A stretch of 64,000 bases of DNA from Clostridiaceae bacterium (GTDB taxonomy: Bacteria > Bacillota > Clostridia > Saccharofermentanales > Saccharofermentanaceae), in NCBI GenBank assembly GCA_012729635.1, contig JAAYCT010000025.1, positions 1 through 64,000 on the forward strand. Reading direction: 5' to 3'. Under the pieces are notes generated by a model. It was not told the DNA's origin. It worked only from the letters and a program-made list of their open reading frames with translations, and ran no database searches. The stretch's first letter is position 1, and each line of letters opens with the position of its first letter. A program made the translations under genes and the position numbers. Positions 56,579-64,000 of the stretch are shown piece by piece.

Positions 56579-56594
56579 GTGGCTGTGATAATAT
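56565..56594 (+). promoter_or_regulatory. Promoter of tRNA-Leu(CAA)
   Basis: Perfect TTGACA (56565-56570), an 18-base spacer and TAATAT (56589-56594) with TGA just before it (extended -10). It ends 11 bases before the tRNA. Confidence 0.75.
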
Positions 56595-56605
56595 TTTCTG
56601 GATGT

Positions 56606-56692
56606 GGGGCTGTGGCGGAATTGGCAGACGCAGCAGACTCAAAATCTGCCGATCGTGAGATTGTATGGGTTCAAGTCCCATCAGCCCCACCA
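56606..56692 (+). tRNA. tRNA-Leu (anticodon CAA)
   Basis: 87 nt with encoded CCA. Acceptor GGGGCTG pairs with CAGCCCC, discriminator A. Anticodon stem GCAGA/TCTGC with loop CTCAAAA gives anticodon CAA. Long variable arm and T stem ATGGG/CCCAT. Confidence 0.96.
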
Positions 56693-56732
56693 GAGAATAA
56701 CCGCAACTTTTTATAGGTTGCGGTTATTCTCT
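56692..56732 (+). repeat. 16-bp perfect hairpin directly after tRNA-Leu(CAA)
   Basis: AGAGAATAACCGCAAC (56692-56707) pairs perfectly with 56717-56732 across a 9-base loop. The stem begins at the last base of the CCA end and is not followed by a clear T tract. It may help end transcription or guide 3' processing. Confidence 0.75.
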
Positions 56733-56768
56733 ATTCAAAAGACCTTAGATTGGCGCTTTTCAAAACGT

Positions 56769-56805
56769 AAAAACCGGCCTCGCTTGAAAGAAAACCGGTT
56801 TTTTT
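56769..56805. terminator. Bidirectional terminator between convergent tRNA units
   Basis: AAAAACCGG (56769-56777) and CCGGTTTTTTT (56795-56805) form a stem with a 17-base loop and have a T run when read from either strand. It lies between the rightward tRNA-Leu and leftward tRNA-Tyr. Confidence 0.75.
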
Positions 56806-56806
56806 G

Positions 56807-56891
56807 TGGTGGGAGGAGGTGGATTCGAACCACCGAAGTCGTAGACAACAGATTTACAGTCTGCTCCCTTTGGCCGCTCGGGAATCCTCCC
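56807..56891 (-). tRNA. tRNA-Tyr (anticodon GTA)
   Basis: 85 nt with CCA. Acceptor GGGAGGA/TCCTCCC, anticodon loop CTGTAAA (GTA), long variable arm, T stem GGTGG/CCACC. Confidence 0.96.
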
Positions 56892-56926
56892 ATATGCTCA
56901 TGTATTAAGATACGATAAAATGCGTT

Positions 56927-57003
56927 TGGTGGGCCTTCAGGGACTCGAACCCGGGACCGACCGGTTATGAGCCGGTTGCTCTAACCAACTGAGCTAAAGG
57001 CCC
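56927..57003 (-). tRNA. tRNA with CAT anticodon (probably Ile2, possibly elongator Met)
   Basis: 77 nt with CCA. Acceptor GGGCCTT/AAGGCCC, D arm AGCTCAGTTGGTTAGAGC, anticodon stem ACCGG/CCGGT with loop CTCATAA. The loop and acceptor resemble tRNA-Ile2, whose C34 is changed to lysidine by TilS, but Met cannot be ruled out. The T stem CCGGG/CCCTG has a C-T mismatch at its second pair. Confidence 0.9.
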
Positions 57004-57050
57004 ATGACGCTTTGAAGTGCCGAAATCACTTGTTTCAAAACGCAAGAGTG

Positions 57051-57079
57051 ATTATCACACAACTTGTTCCAAGCGTCAA
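57051..57079 (-). promoter_or_regulatory. Promoter of the CAT-anticodon tRNA / tRNA-Tyr unit
   Basis: On the minus strand TTGACG (57079-57074), a 17-base spacer and GATAAT (57056-57051), in the gap after asd. Confidence 0.6.
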
Positions 57080-57116
57080 GACATTAATCGATTTTCGGAA
57101 CCGATTTATTCAATTA

Positions 57117-58202
57117 CTATCGGGGTCGAATATACCCGTATTTTGTAAGTAATTCCGCGGTAAGTACTCCTCCCCCCGCAGCTCCACGCAATGTGTTGTG
57201 CGAAAGACAAACAAATTTATAATCAAAAATATTGTCCTTACGCAAGCGGCCGATGGTGATACCCATCCCTTTTTCGAACGAAGAATCGAGCATGGGCTGA
57301 GGACGGTCGTTTTCCTCAACATACTTGAGAAACGGATTCGGAGCGCTCGGGAGTGCAAGTCGGACGGCTTCACCTTCAAACTCCGACCAGCGTGAACGGA
57401 TTTCCTCGATCGAGGGCTTTTTCTCAAAAAGAACGCTGACCGCTGCGGTATGTCCCTCAAACACCGCGACGCGATAGCATTGAGCGGAAATAATCGGCGA
57501 CGAGGTCGGAATGATTTGGTTGTTACGGATCGAACCCCAGATTTTAAGCGGCTCCTGCTCGCTTTTCTCTTCCTCCCCGCCGATATATGGGATTAAATTA
57601 TTAACCATCTCCGGCCAGTCGGAAAAAGTTTTGCCTGCGCCTGAAATTGCTTGGTAGGTTGAAACAATCAGTTTTTGAATTCCGAAATCCTTAAGCGGAT
57701 GAAGGGCCGGAACATAGCTTTGAATGGAACAATTCGGCTTTACGGCAATAAAACCTCGTTGGGTACCGAGTCGTTTCTTCTGATAATCGATTACGGCCGA
57801 GTGCTCCGGATTAATCTCGGGTATGATCATCGGTACATCCGGAGTTGTTCTGTGTGCCGAGTTATTCGAGACGACTGGAACTTCGCGACGGGCGATTGTT
57901 TCTTCGAATTCACGGATTTGGTCTTTCGGCATATCGACCGCACAAAAAACGAAGTCAACCTCATCAAGAAATTCGTCCAGACGATCCAAGCCGAAGACGG
58001 TCATTTTCTTAACATATTCGGGCATCGGAGCGTCAATCTTCCATCGCCCTTCCACCGCCTCCGAATACGTCTTTCCCGCAGATCGCGGAGAGGCCGCAAC
58101 GGCCGAGCAGGAGAACCATGGATGTTGATCAAGCAATGCGACAAAACGTTGCCCGACAAATCCTGTCGCTCCGATGATTCCAACCTTCAATTTATGACTC
58201 AT
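57117..58202 (-). CDS. asd: Aspartate-semialdehyde dehydrogenase (archaeal/fungal type)
   Basis: Reduces aspartyl phosphate to aspartate semialdehyde with NADPH, the step after LysC. 361 residues. N-terminal GIIGATGFVGQRFVALL (NADP), SNNSAHR, the active-site Cys in KPNCSIQSYVPAL, then STYQAISGAGKTF. These features and the length fit the archaeal/fungal-type enzyme rather than the common bacterial Asd. ATG 58202 follows AAAGGG; the frame extends upstream through the promoter and is not used. A small hairpin ATGTCC/GGACAT lies in the leader. Confidence 0.92.
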   Translation of the reverse strand: MSHKLKVGIIGATGFVGQRFVALLDQHPWFSCSAVAASPRSAGKTYSEAVEGRWKIDAPMPEYVKKMTVFGLDRLDEFLDEVDFVFCAVDMPKDQIREFEETIARREVPVVSNNSAHRTTPDVPMIIPEINPEHSAVIDYQKKRLGTQRGFIAVKPNCSIQSYVPALHPLKDFGIQKLIVSTYQAISGAGKTFSDWPEMVNNLIPYIGGEEEKSEQEPLKIWGSIRNNQIIPTSSPIISAQCYRVAVFEGHTAAVSVLFEKKPSIEEIRSRWSEFEGEAVRLALPSAPNPFLKYVEENDRPQPMLDSSFEKGMGITIGRLRKDNIFDYKFVCLSHNTLRGAAGGGVLTAELLTKYGYIRPR

Positions 58203-58259
58203 ATGTTTTCGCCCTTTCGTAATGTCCGCCGCACAAGGACATATGTATTTCTTTCGAGT

Positions 58260-58288
58260 ATGATAGCATACGTTTACTCGTTTGACAA
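58260..58288 (-). promoter_or_regulatory. Promoter of asd
   Basis: On the minus strand TTGTCA (58288-58283), a 17-base spacer and TATCAT (58265-58260), about 57 bases before the asd start. Confidence 0.65.
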
Positions 58289-58390
58289 CTATATATTTCA
58301 TTCCGCCACCACAATGATATGAGCGAATATTAAACGACTCATTATCCTGATTATGATAGAATCATCATAGTGATGAAAGGGTTTAAAAAG

Positions 58391-59392
58391 ATGCCGGGCA
58401 GGGACCGAGAAATGAATACAATAGATACATTTCCGATTTTGGACCAGTATATCCATTATATGCAGGCTGTCAAGGAGCGCTCCGCTCTCACGATGAAGGA
58501 ATATCGATACGACCTGGTTTTATTCTTTCGATTCATGAAACAGGACCGGGGAATGGCAACAAGTGAATCGAAACTACAGGAGATACCAATATCGGACATT
58601 GATATTGACTTTATTAAAACGATTACATCCGATGATTTATTCGTCTTTATGATCTTTCTTTCTCGAGAGAGAAAAGCATCCTCCGCAACCCGTGCTCGAA
58701 AAGCAGCTACTTTGAAATCGTTTTTCCGATATCTGTTTTTGAAGAGAAAACTGATACCGGAAGACCCGTCCTATGAGTTAGAATCACCGAAGGTCGGAAA
58801 AAGGTTGCCGAAACACCTGAACCTGGATGAAAGCATTATGCTTCTTAAAACGGCACATGAATCGAAATCTGTTTCCGCTCTTAGAGACTACTGTATGATC
58901 ACCTTGTTTCTGAATTGCGGGCTTCGTCTTTCTGAGCTTCGAGGAATCAATCTGTCCGATATTAAGGAAGATACGCTGACGGTCATCGGGAAGGGTAATA
59001 AAGAACGTACCATCTACCTCAATGCGGCTTGCATTCGTGCGATCGATGATTGGATCATGAACCGGAATGAATATAAAATTAAGGACCGAGATGCATTATT
59101 CCTATCGGAACGAGGTTATCGAATCAGCCATCAAATGATCCAATACATCGTTAAGAAGCGACTGTTTGAATCGGGCATCGACACCAAAGTGTACTCGGTT
59201 CATAAACTGCGGCACACGGCCGCTACGCTGATGTATAAGTACGGACAAGTGGATATAAGAAGTCTTCAGACTATACTGGGGCATTCCAGTGTAGCCACCA
59301 CACAAATATACACTCATATCGATGACCAGTCGCTTCATGAGGCGGTGGACAAAAATCCTCTTTCGAAAATTAATCCGGATACTTTCGGTTGA
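58391..59392 (+). CDS. Tyrosine recombinase, XerC/XerD type
   Basis: 333 residues. An N-terminal SAM-like DNA-binding domain (about 10-125) and a catalytic domain with Arg in LNCGLRLSELRG, Lys in GKGNKERTIYL, HKLRHTAATLM (His-x-x-Arg), GHSSVATTQIYTH (His and Tyr nucleophile). It has the size and layout of the chromosome-dimer resolvases, and no integrase neighbours or att repeats are seen. ATG 58391 has AAAGGG nine bases upstream, and an extended -10 (TGA-TAGAAT, 58357-58362) lies before it. Its 3' end overlaps the DAHP synthase gene by 23 bases (convergent). Confidence 0.88.
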   Translation: MPGRDREMNTIDTFPILDQYIHYMQAVKERSALTMKEYRYDLVLFFRFMKQDRGMATSESKLQEIPISDIDIDFIKTITSDDLFVFMIFLSRERKASSATRARKAATLKSFFRYLFLKRKLIPEDPSYELESPKVGKRLPKHLNLDESIMLLKTAHESKSVSALRDYCMITLFLNCGLRLSELRGINLSDIKEDTLTVIGKGNKERTIYLNAACIRAIDDWIMNRNEYKIKDRDALFLSERGYRISHQMIQYIVKKRLFESGIDTKVYSVHKLRHTAATLMYKYGQVDIRSLQTILGHSSVATTQIYTHIDDQSLHEAVDKNPLSKINPDTFG

Positions 59393-60389
59393 TAATCCGT
59401 GCAATGGAAGCGATTTCTTTGGAAAGAGCCTGATAATCTTTGGGGGTAATTTGTTGTGCCGCATCCGATAACGCACACATCGGATTCGGGTGCACTTCGA
59501 CGATCAGTCCGTCCGCTCCCGCCGCTATGGCCGCTAAAGAAAGAGATCGAACATATTGAGCCTTTCCGGAAGCATGACTGGGATCGACTATAACGGGCAG
59601 ATGAGTTTTTGCCTTTAAAACAGGAATGGCGCTGATATCAAGGGTGCTTCTCGTTGAGGTTTCAAAAGTCCGGATCCCCCTCTCGCACATTATAATTTTG
59701 TAGTTACCCTCACTCATGACATATTCAACGGATCCGAGCCATTCGTCGATGGTTTCCGCTATGCCTCTCTTGAGCATTACCGGTATTTTTGATTTGCCGA
59801 CTGCGGACAACAAACGAAAATTTTGAGCATTTCTGGCGCCAATCTGAATGACATCAACGTATTCGGATGCGTAATCAATATCGTTTTCCGATGTGATTTC
59901 GCTGATTACCAAAAGATTATAGCGGTCTGCAACTCTTCGCAATATTTTCAGGCCTTCTTTCTCAAGACCTTGAAAGGAGTATGGAGTGGTTCTGGGCTTA
60001 TATGCTCCGCCCCGAAGGAAACGTGCGCCGCAGGAAGAGACAACCGAAGCCACCTGATCCACCTGCTCTTCGCTTTCTACTGCGCACGGTCCCGCCATCA
60101 TGGTTAATTCATCGGCGCCGACAGAAATGCCCTTTATTTCAAAAGAGGTACCTTCGGGCCGGAATGCCCGAGAGGCCAATTTATACGATTCCATGATCGG
60201 GACTAGTTTTTCGACAGCCGGTAAAAGCTCCAAGGCGCCAGGTGCGAGTCTGGACTTGTCTCCGATAACACCGATTATTAAACGCTCTGATCCCTCAGAA
60301 ACATGCGCTTTCAGGTGGCATTGATCGAGTTTTTCGAGAATTTGTTGAACCTGATCCTTTGTGGCTCCCGGCCGTACTACTATGATCAT
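59370..60389 (-). CDS. aroF: 3-deoxy-7-phosphoheptulonate (DAHP) synthase, type I-beta
   Basis: First step of the shikimate pathway, joining phosphoenolpyruvate and erythrose 4-phosphate. 339 residues: an N-terminal ferredoxin-like regulatory domain (about 1-70), as in Thermotoga, then the KDO8P-type barrel with MAGPCAVES, GGAYKPRTTPYSFQG, QIGARNAQNF and PVIVDPSHASGK. The N-terminal domain usually confers tyrosine or phenylalanine inhibition. It is a single gene. Confidence 0.94.
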   Translation of the reverse strand: MIIVVRPGATKDQVQQILEKLDQCHLKAHVSEGSERLIIGVIGDKSRLAPGALELLPAVEKLVPIMESYKLASRAFRPEGTSFEIKGISVGADELTMMAGPCAVESEEQVDQVASVVSSCGARFLRGGAYKPRTTPYSFQGLEKEGLKILRRVADRYNLLVISEITSENDIDYASEYVDVIQIGARNAQNFRLLSAVGKSKIPVMLKRGIAETIDEWLGSVEYVMSEGNYKIIMCERGIRTFETSTRSTLDISAIPVLKAKTHLPVIVDPSHASGKAQYVRSLSLAAIAAGADGLIVEVHPNPMCALSDAAQQITPKDYQALSKEIASIARIINRKYPD

Positions 60390-60447
60390 GAATCAGTCCT
60401 GCCTTTCCAAAACTACCGTTCTTCCCATACTACTTCATCCGGAAAGA

Positions 60448-61905
60448 TCAGATATCCTCAATAAAAGCCTTATATGCGAGGAACGTCATGTACAAATCCG
60501 CTTTGCTGATTACCTCATACGGGGCATGCATGGAAAGAACGGGCACACCGCAATCCAAAACATCCAAACCGTACGAGGACATTTCCGCAGAAATTGTTCC
60601 TCCGCCTCCCTCGTCTACCTTGCCGAGCTCGCCGGTTTGCCAACGGATGTTTCTCTCGTTAAATACACGAATAACCTCGGCAATGAATTCCGAATTTGCG
60701 TCGTTTGTTCCGGATTTTCCTCTGGAACCGACATATTTCTCGAGCTTGATACCGTGTGACATGTACGCAGAGTTTTTGGGGTCGGAAACGGACGCATATT
60801 TCGGATCATATCCGTTCGATACATCAGCGGAAAGCATTTTGGCCGAAGAAAGTGCCTTTCTGTAAGATAATTCGTCGAAACTTCCGGTTGATTTTATATA
60901 AAGCTCGATCCAGAAGTTTTCGTAGATCCTTGAATTCGCGCCAGTGTTCCCATAACTGCCAATCTCTTCCTTGTCGGATAACATGCAAATAATGGTTTTA
61001 CCGGGTTTTTTTTGATCGAGAATTGCAGTGAGTGCAGGATACGCGCAAACTCGGTCATCATGTCCGTAAGAAGCGATAAAGGCCCGATCAAAGCCGACAT
61101 CCCTGGCTTTCATTGCAGGAACGATCTCAAGTTCGGCGCTTACAAAGTCCTTTTCAATGATTCCGTATTTCTCGTTTAGCAAAAGAAGAATCGCGACCTT
61201 GTATGCATTTTTTGTGTCCTTCTCTATAACCGGACGACCGCCGATCAGAACATTCAGGTCTTCGCCTTTTACGATGTCGGATCCTTTACGAGACATTTGT
61301 TCGGCACCGAGATGCGGAAGCAGATCGGTGATGTAAAAAACAGGGTCATGATCCTCCTCTCCGATATTCACGCTGATTTCCGTCCCGTCTTTTCGAATCA
61401 TAATTCCATGAATAGCAAGGGGGATCGTCGTCCACTGATATTTCTTGATTCCGCCGTAATAGTGCGTCTTCAAGAAAACCATTTCCTCTTCCTCGAAAAT
61501 CGGATTCGGTTTCAAATCCAGCCGCGGCGAATCAATGTGCGCGCCCAGCATATTGAATCCTTCCGTCATTGGACGTTTTCCGATAACGGCAAGAAGCAAC
61601 CCTTTCTCCTTCACGGAATAATACACTTTGTCTCCGGGTTTCAAATCCGTATGGTTCTCAATGTTCGAAAAGCCTTTAGCTTCCGCCCGATGGATTGCTT
61701 CCTTGACAAATTCACGCTCTGTTTTTACCGTATTCAGGAATTTTTTGTATTCTTCCGCGTAACTCATTATTTTTCGTTCATCCTGCGCGGAACAGTTATC
61801 CCAAATATTCGGATATTCGGCAAGAAGATATCGATAATCCGTTTTTGCTTTTTTCTGAACCGATCTTCCGGGTTTTCCGGGTGTCGCAGATTGTTTTCCG
61901 GGCAT
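60448..61905 (-). CDS. M18-family zinc aminopeptidase
   Basis: 485 residues. GAHIDSPRLDLKP carries the first zinc His and Asp; HDDRVCAYPAL, DKEEIGSYGNTGA and DEGGGGTISAE complete the metal site, and the protein ends with VLSMHAPYEV. It removes N-terminal residues, typically acidic or hydrophobic, from peptides in the cytosol. AAAGGAG precedes the ATG by seven bases. The first 25 residues are basic and variable. Confidence 0.93.
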   Translation of the reverse strand: MPGKQSATPGKPGRSVQKKAKTDYRYLLAEYPNIWDNCSAQDERKIMSYAEEYKKFLNTVKTEREFVKEAIHRAEAKGFSNIENHTDLKPGDKVYYSVKEKGLLLAVIGKRPMTEGFNMLGAHIDSPRLDLKPNPIFEEEEMVFLKTHYYGGIKKYQWTTIPLAIHGIMIRKDGTEISVNIGEEDHDPVFYITDLLPHLGAEQMSRKGSDIVKGEDLNVLIGGRPVIEKDTKNAYKVAILLLLNEKYGIIEKDFVSAELEIVPAMKARDVGFDRAFIASYGHDDRVCAYPALTAILDQKKPGKTIICMLSDKEEIGSYGNTGANSRIYENFWIELYIKSTGSFDELSYRKALSSAKMLSADVSNGYDPKYASVSDPKNSAYMSHGIKLEKYVGSRGKSGTNDANSEFIAEVIRVFNERNIRWQTGELGKVDEGGGGTISAEMSSYGLDVLDCGVPVLSMHAPYEVISKADLYMTFLAYKAFIEDI

Positions 61906-62010
61906 GTTGTGCTCCTTTATCGATCAATATGTGATTCTTTTCTTCATTATTTGTCCATATATGATAACATACTTTTAGATTGATTTCTTTGATGAGGAGA
62001 CGATATTTTC

Positions 62011-62850
62011 ATGATCACGGACAGCCATGTTCATACTCTCTATTTCAGCGGAGACGGCAAAATGACCGTCGAAGAAATGCTGGAAGCCGCTTCCCGAAGC
62101 GGACTAACGTCCGTCGTGATTACCGACCATTATGATGATGATTTTCCGCACGATATGGAAGGCCCGATGACTTTTAATTTGTCGGATTACTATAGTGCTT
62201 TTTGCACGTGGACGAAAGCGTCCCGCGGGAAGATTTCTTTGAGGCTGGGCATTGAGCTGGGCTATCAACCTCAACTGGTTCAGAAGTACGCCGATCTGTC
62301 CGGGCAAATTCCTTTTGATTCCATTATATTATCCAACCACCTGTTTGAAGGAAAAGACCCATATTTCTTCAGGGACTGCTACGATAAAGAGAAGAGCGAT
62401 TTGCACAACGAATATGTGAGTTCACTTGCAAATATGGCGGAGGAATCCGATTCATTCGACATTCTTGGTCATTATGATTATATCGTTCGGTATTCGCCTA
62501 AAGAAAACCCGGTTATGCGATATGCCGATTGTCCGAAAGCCTTTGACCGCCTGTTTCGGGCACTTATTTCCAAAGGTAAATCATTGGAAATCAACACGCG
62601 AACCATTCAGAAATTGAGAAAATCAGGTGTTTCGGAGATTGATTCTTTCCCGGACATCGAAATTTTAGATCAATACAGATTTCTCGGCGGCAAACGTCTG
62701 ACGCTCGGTTCGGATGCGCACGAAGCATCGTCTGTCGCCGGTCTTTTCAGTGAAACGGCCCGATATCTGATCGACTTGGGGTTTCGGTATAACTTCACTT
62801 ATATCAGAAGAAAAGAAAGAAAATCACGTTTCGAAGATTTTCTGAAATAA
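62011..62850 (+). CDS. hisJ: PHP-domain phosphatase, HisJ (histidinol-phosphatase) family
   Basis: 279 residues. The PHP metal site is built from DSHVHTLYFSGDG, TDHYDDD, IELGYQ, ILSNHLF, GHYDYIVRY and GSDAHEA. The HisJ family dephosphorylates histidinol phosphate in Firmicutes, but with no his genes nearby another phosphoester substrate remains possible. GAGGAG lies upstream of the ATG. Confidence 0.82.
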   Translation: MITDSHVHTLYFSGDGKMTVEEMLEAASRSGLTSVVITDHYDDDFPHDMEGPMTFNLSDYYSAFCTWTKASRGKISLRLGIELGYQPQLVQKYADLSGQIPFDSIILSNHLFEGKDPYFFRDCYDKEKSDLHNEYVSSLANMAEESDSFDILGHYDYIVRYSPKENPVMRYADCPKAFDRLFRALISKGKSLEINTRTIQKLRKSGVSEIDSFPDIEILDQYRFLGGKRLTLGSDAHEASSVAGLFSETARYLIDLGFRYNFTYIRRKERKSRFEDFLK

Positions 62851-62875
62851 GAACAGGACGGCTGCCGGTCGTATT

Positions 62876-63466
62876 TCAGACATTGATCGCTTCCATTTCA
62901 AAGACATACCAGCGATCTTCCACCTCATATGTGATGACGGATACGGTCTGATACATATCCTTCCCGTCTCTTTTAAAATACAGGGTAATTTCGCATGTTG
63001 CGATCTGGTCAATAGCACTTTCGTCAACATATGATTTTTGGGATATTTCGGCTGCTTTTGCCAAAAAAGACGGGGAATCGCTGTCCGATGACAAATCCTC
63101 GGCTTTACCTGACTCCGTACCCAAGAATTCGATGCCGTTTATAAGAAGTGAGTCTTGGATTTGTTTGCCCCATTGTGCCGATTTGACCAAATCACTTTCC
63201 GCCATCATGGATACAAAACGGCTCGGAAAACATTGGAACATCAATAAGTGGTTGCCGGTGAAAACGGACTCGGAATACACTCGGGCAACATTTTCCGGCG
63301 ATTCATTGATTTCATCATGTGGAACCGGGTCATTCGGTCCGGTTGATTTGCATCCGGAAAAAAGAATAAGGAGAACAGTAATCAGCACAAAAAGGATGAT
63401 AGCTGATCTTCTTTTGTTCCCCACTTTAACAAAAGAAGAACGCATACGAATGCAGCGTTCTGACAT
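62876..63466 (-). CDS. Lipoprotein of unknown function
   Basis: 196 residues. A basic N-terminus, a hydrophobic stretch (about 22-36) and the lipobox LFSGC with Cys39 mark a lipoprotein processed by LspA. The mature part begins with a Pro/Asp/Glu spacer, then helical SPENVARVYSESVFTGN and a C-terminal beta-rich half, a layout like NTF2-fold or DUF4878 lipoproteins. AGGAGG lies eight bases before the ATG. Confidence 0.78.
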   Translation of the reverse strand: MSERCIRMRSSFVKVGNKRRSAIILFVLITVLLILFSGCKSTGPNDPVPHDEINESPENVARVYSESVFTGNHLLMFQCFPSRFVSMMAESDLVKSAQWGKQIQDSLLINGIEFLGTESGKAEDLSSDSDSPSFLAKAAEISQKSYVDESAIDQIATCEITLYFKRDGKDMYQTVSVITYEVEDRWYVFEMEAINV

Positions 63467-63503
63467 TTCAAGTTCCTCCTACAAGGTAACGTTAATAAAA
63501 ACA

Positions 63504-63935
63504 TTATACACTATGTTCGTCTTCTTGTAACACATCAAAGAATACCCGTTTCGCATCCGGGATTCCGCCGTTGTTCTCGTAGTATTCTTTCAAAGCGGCT
63601 TTAACTGCCTGCTCGGCGAGAAGTGAACAATGCATCTTGATGGGCGGCAAGCCGTCTAAAGCCTCCGCTACGGCTTTATTTGTAAGTGTCAGAGCCTCGT
63701 CTATCGTTTTTCCGACAATCATTTCGGTTGCCATGCTGGATGTAGCGATTGCACTTCCGCAACCGAACGTTTTAAATTTTGCATCGATGATCCGGTCGTT
63801 TTCTATTTTGAGATACACCTTCATAATATCGCCGCACTTTGCATTTCCGACGGTTCCGGTCGCTGATGCGTCTTCAATTTCGCCCACATTTCTCGGATTC
63901 ATAAAATGATCCATAACCTTATCGCTGTATAACAT
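63504..63935 (-). CDS. nifU: Iron-sulfur cluster scaffold protein (NifU/IscU type)
   Basis: 143 residues. The three cluster Cys are in GNAKCGD (with the Asp typical of IscU), FGCGSAIATSSMA and KMHCSLLAEQ. It receives sulfur from a cysteine desulfurase and builds Fe-S clusters needed here by MiaB, PyrK and the nuclease-helicase. The upstream partial frame is probably that desulfurase. Confidence 0.95.
   Translation of the reverse strand: MLYSDKVMDHFMNPRNVGEIEDASATGTVGNAKCGDIMKVYLKIENDRIIDAKFKTFGCGSAIATSSMATEMIVGKTIDEALTLTNKAVAEALDGLPPIKMHCSLLAEQAVKAALKEYYENNGGIPDAKRVFFDVLQEDEHSV
63513..63540 (-). promoter_or_regulatory. Promoter of the lipoprotein gene, inside the nifU 3' end
   Basis: On the minus strand TTACAA (63540-63535), a 16-base spacer and perfect TATAAT (63518-63513). 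The -35 and spacer lie in the last codons of nifU. Confidence 0.65.
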
Positions 63936-63955
63936 TTCTTTCCCTCAATTCCAAT

Positions 63956-64000
63956 TTAATAATCGATTATTTTTTCATATCGGTTTCGTTCAGGCATTTT
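63956..64000 (-). CDS. C-terminal end of a gene upstream of nifU (possibly cysteine desulfurase)
   Basis: The minus strand is open from the window edge to TAA at 63958-63956. The last 14 residues read KMPERNRYEKIIDY. The 20-base gap and position before nifU suggest nifS/iscS, but the tail is too short to identify. Confidence 0.45.
   Translation of the reverse strand, partial: KMPERNRYEKIIDY

Noticed and set aside
56604-56918. 104-codon plus-strand open frame
   Set aside because: It runs through tRNA-Leu, a terminator and the antisense of tRNA-Tyr; it has no protein-like composition and is a well-known type of false call over tRNA genes.
58391-59392. Tyrosine recombinase considered as a prophage or island integrase
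   Set aside because: No tRNA junction repeat, phage gene or composition change is seen around it; size and layout fit housekeeping XerC/XerD.

Overview
The window is ordinary-looking chromosome from a low-to-moderate GC Firmicute, most likely an anaerobic Clostridia-type bacterium. I cannot name the species. The signs are Gram-positive gene orders (asp23-amaP-nusB-xseA-xseB-ispA-dxs-nadK-argR-recN; rny-ymdB; phoH-pgpH-ybeY-era-recO; miaB-mutS-mutL-miaA-hfq), a leucine T-box leader, a PyrR-type attenuator, LexA boxes of the Bacillus type and AGGAGG ribosome sites. Genes that normally interrupt these blocks in spore formers (spoIIIA, spoIVB-spo0A, yqfC-yqfD, spoVS, cotE) are absent, so the lineage may not sporulate. 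I see no prophage, transposon, CRISPR array or defence island.

Layout. 1-1.6 kb: end of a gene with a Thr-Ser-Glu tail, then lysC (minus). 1.7-11.8 kb: yqeG, efp and a tightly packed plus-strand operon from asp23 to recN. 11.8-12.7 kb: an RluA-type pseudouridine synthase (minus). 12.9-22.4 kb: rny, ymdB, lspA, rluD, phoH, pgpH, a fused ybeY-era gene and recO. 22.4-24.9 kb: a large nuclease-helicase fusion (minus). 25-31 kb: ddh, a methyltransferase, tRNA-Leu, murD and T-box-controlled leuA. 31.2-40 kb: an SOS pair (a membrane protein and lexA, divergent across two LexA boxes) and the minus-strand miaB-mutS-mutL-miaA-hfq set. 40-46.2 kb: a D-Ala-D-Ala carboxypeptidase, the TldD/TldE protease pair and an acyl-CoA synthetase. 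46.2-56.5 kb: the minus-strand pyrimidine operon pyrR-pyrB-pyrC-pyrF-carB-pyrK-pyrD-pyrE-like plus a zinc metallopeptidase. 56.6-57 kb: three tRNA genes. 57.1-64 kb: asd, a Xer-type recombinase, DAHP synthase, an M18 aminopeptidase, a HisJ-type phosphatase, a lipoprotein and nifU/iscU.

How it fits together. lysC, asd and ddh serve the aspartate/diaminopimelate route to lysine and cell wall, with murD, dacA and lspA as envelope genes. pyrR to pyrE make UMP under PyrR control, but carA is not here. ispA and dxs start isoprenoid synthesis. recN, recO, lexA, mutS, mutL, xseA/B and the nuclease-helicase are repair functions. nusB, efp, rny, ybeY-era, rluD, miaA, miaB and hfq handle RNA and translation.

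The most unusual points are the single-gene YbeY-Era fusion, the RecB-family nuclease joined to an XPD/DinG-type iron-sulfur helicase, the LexA-controlled membrane protein with no LysM domain, an Hfq with an N-terminal extension and a changed Tyr-Lys-His motif, a small ORF whose ribosome site lies inside the T-box terminator, and genes that appear to start at CTG (yqeG) and perhaps ATA (rny).
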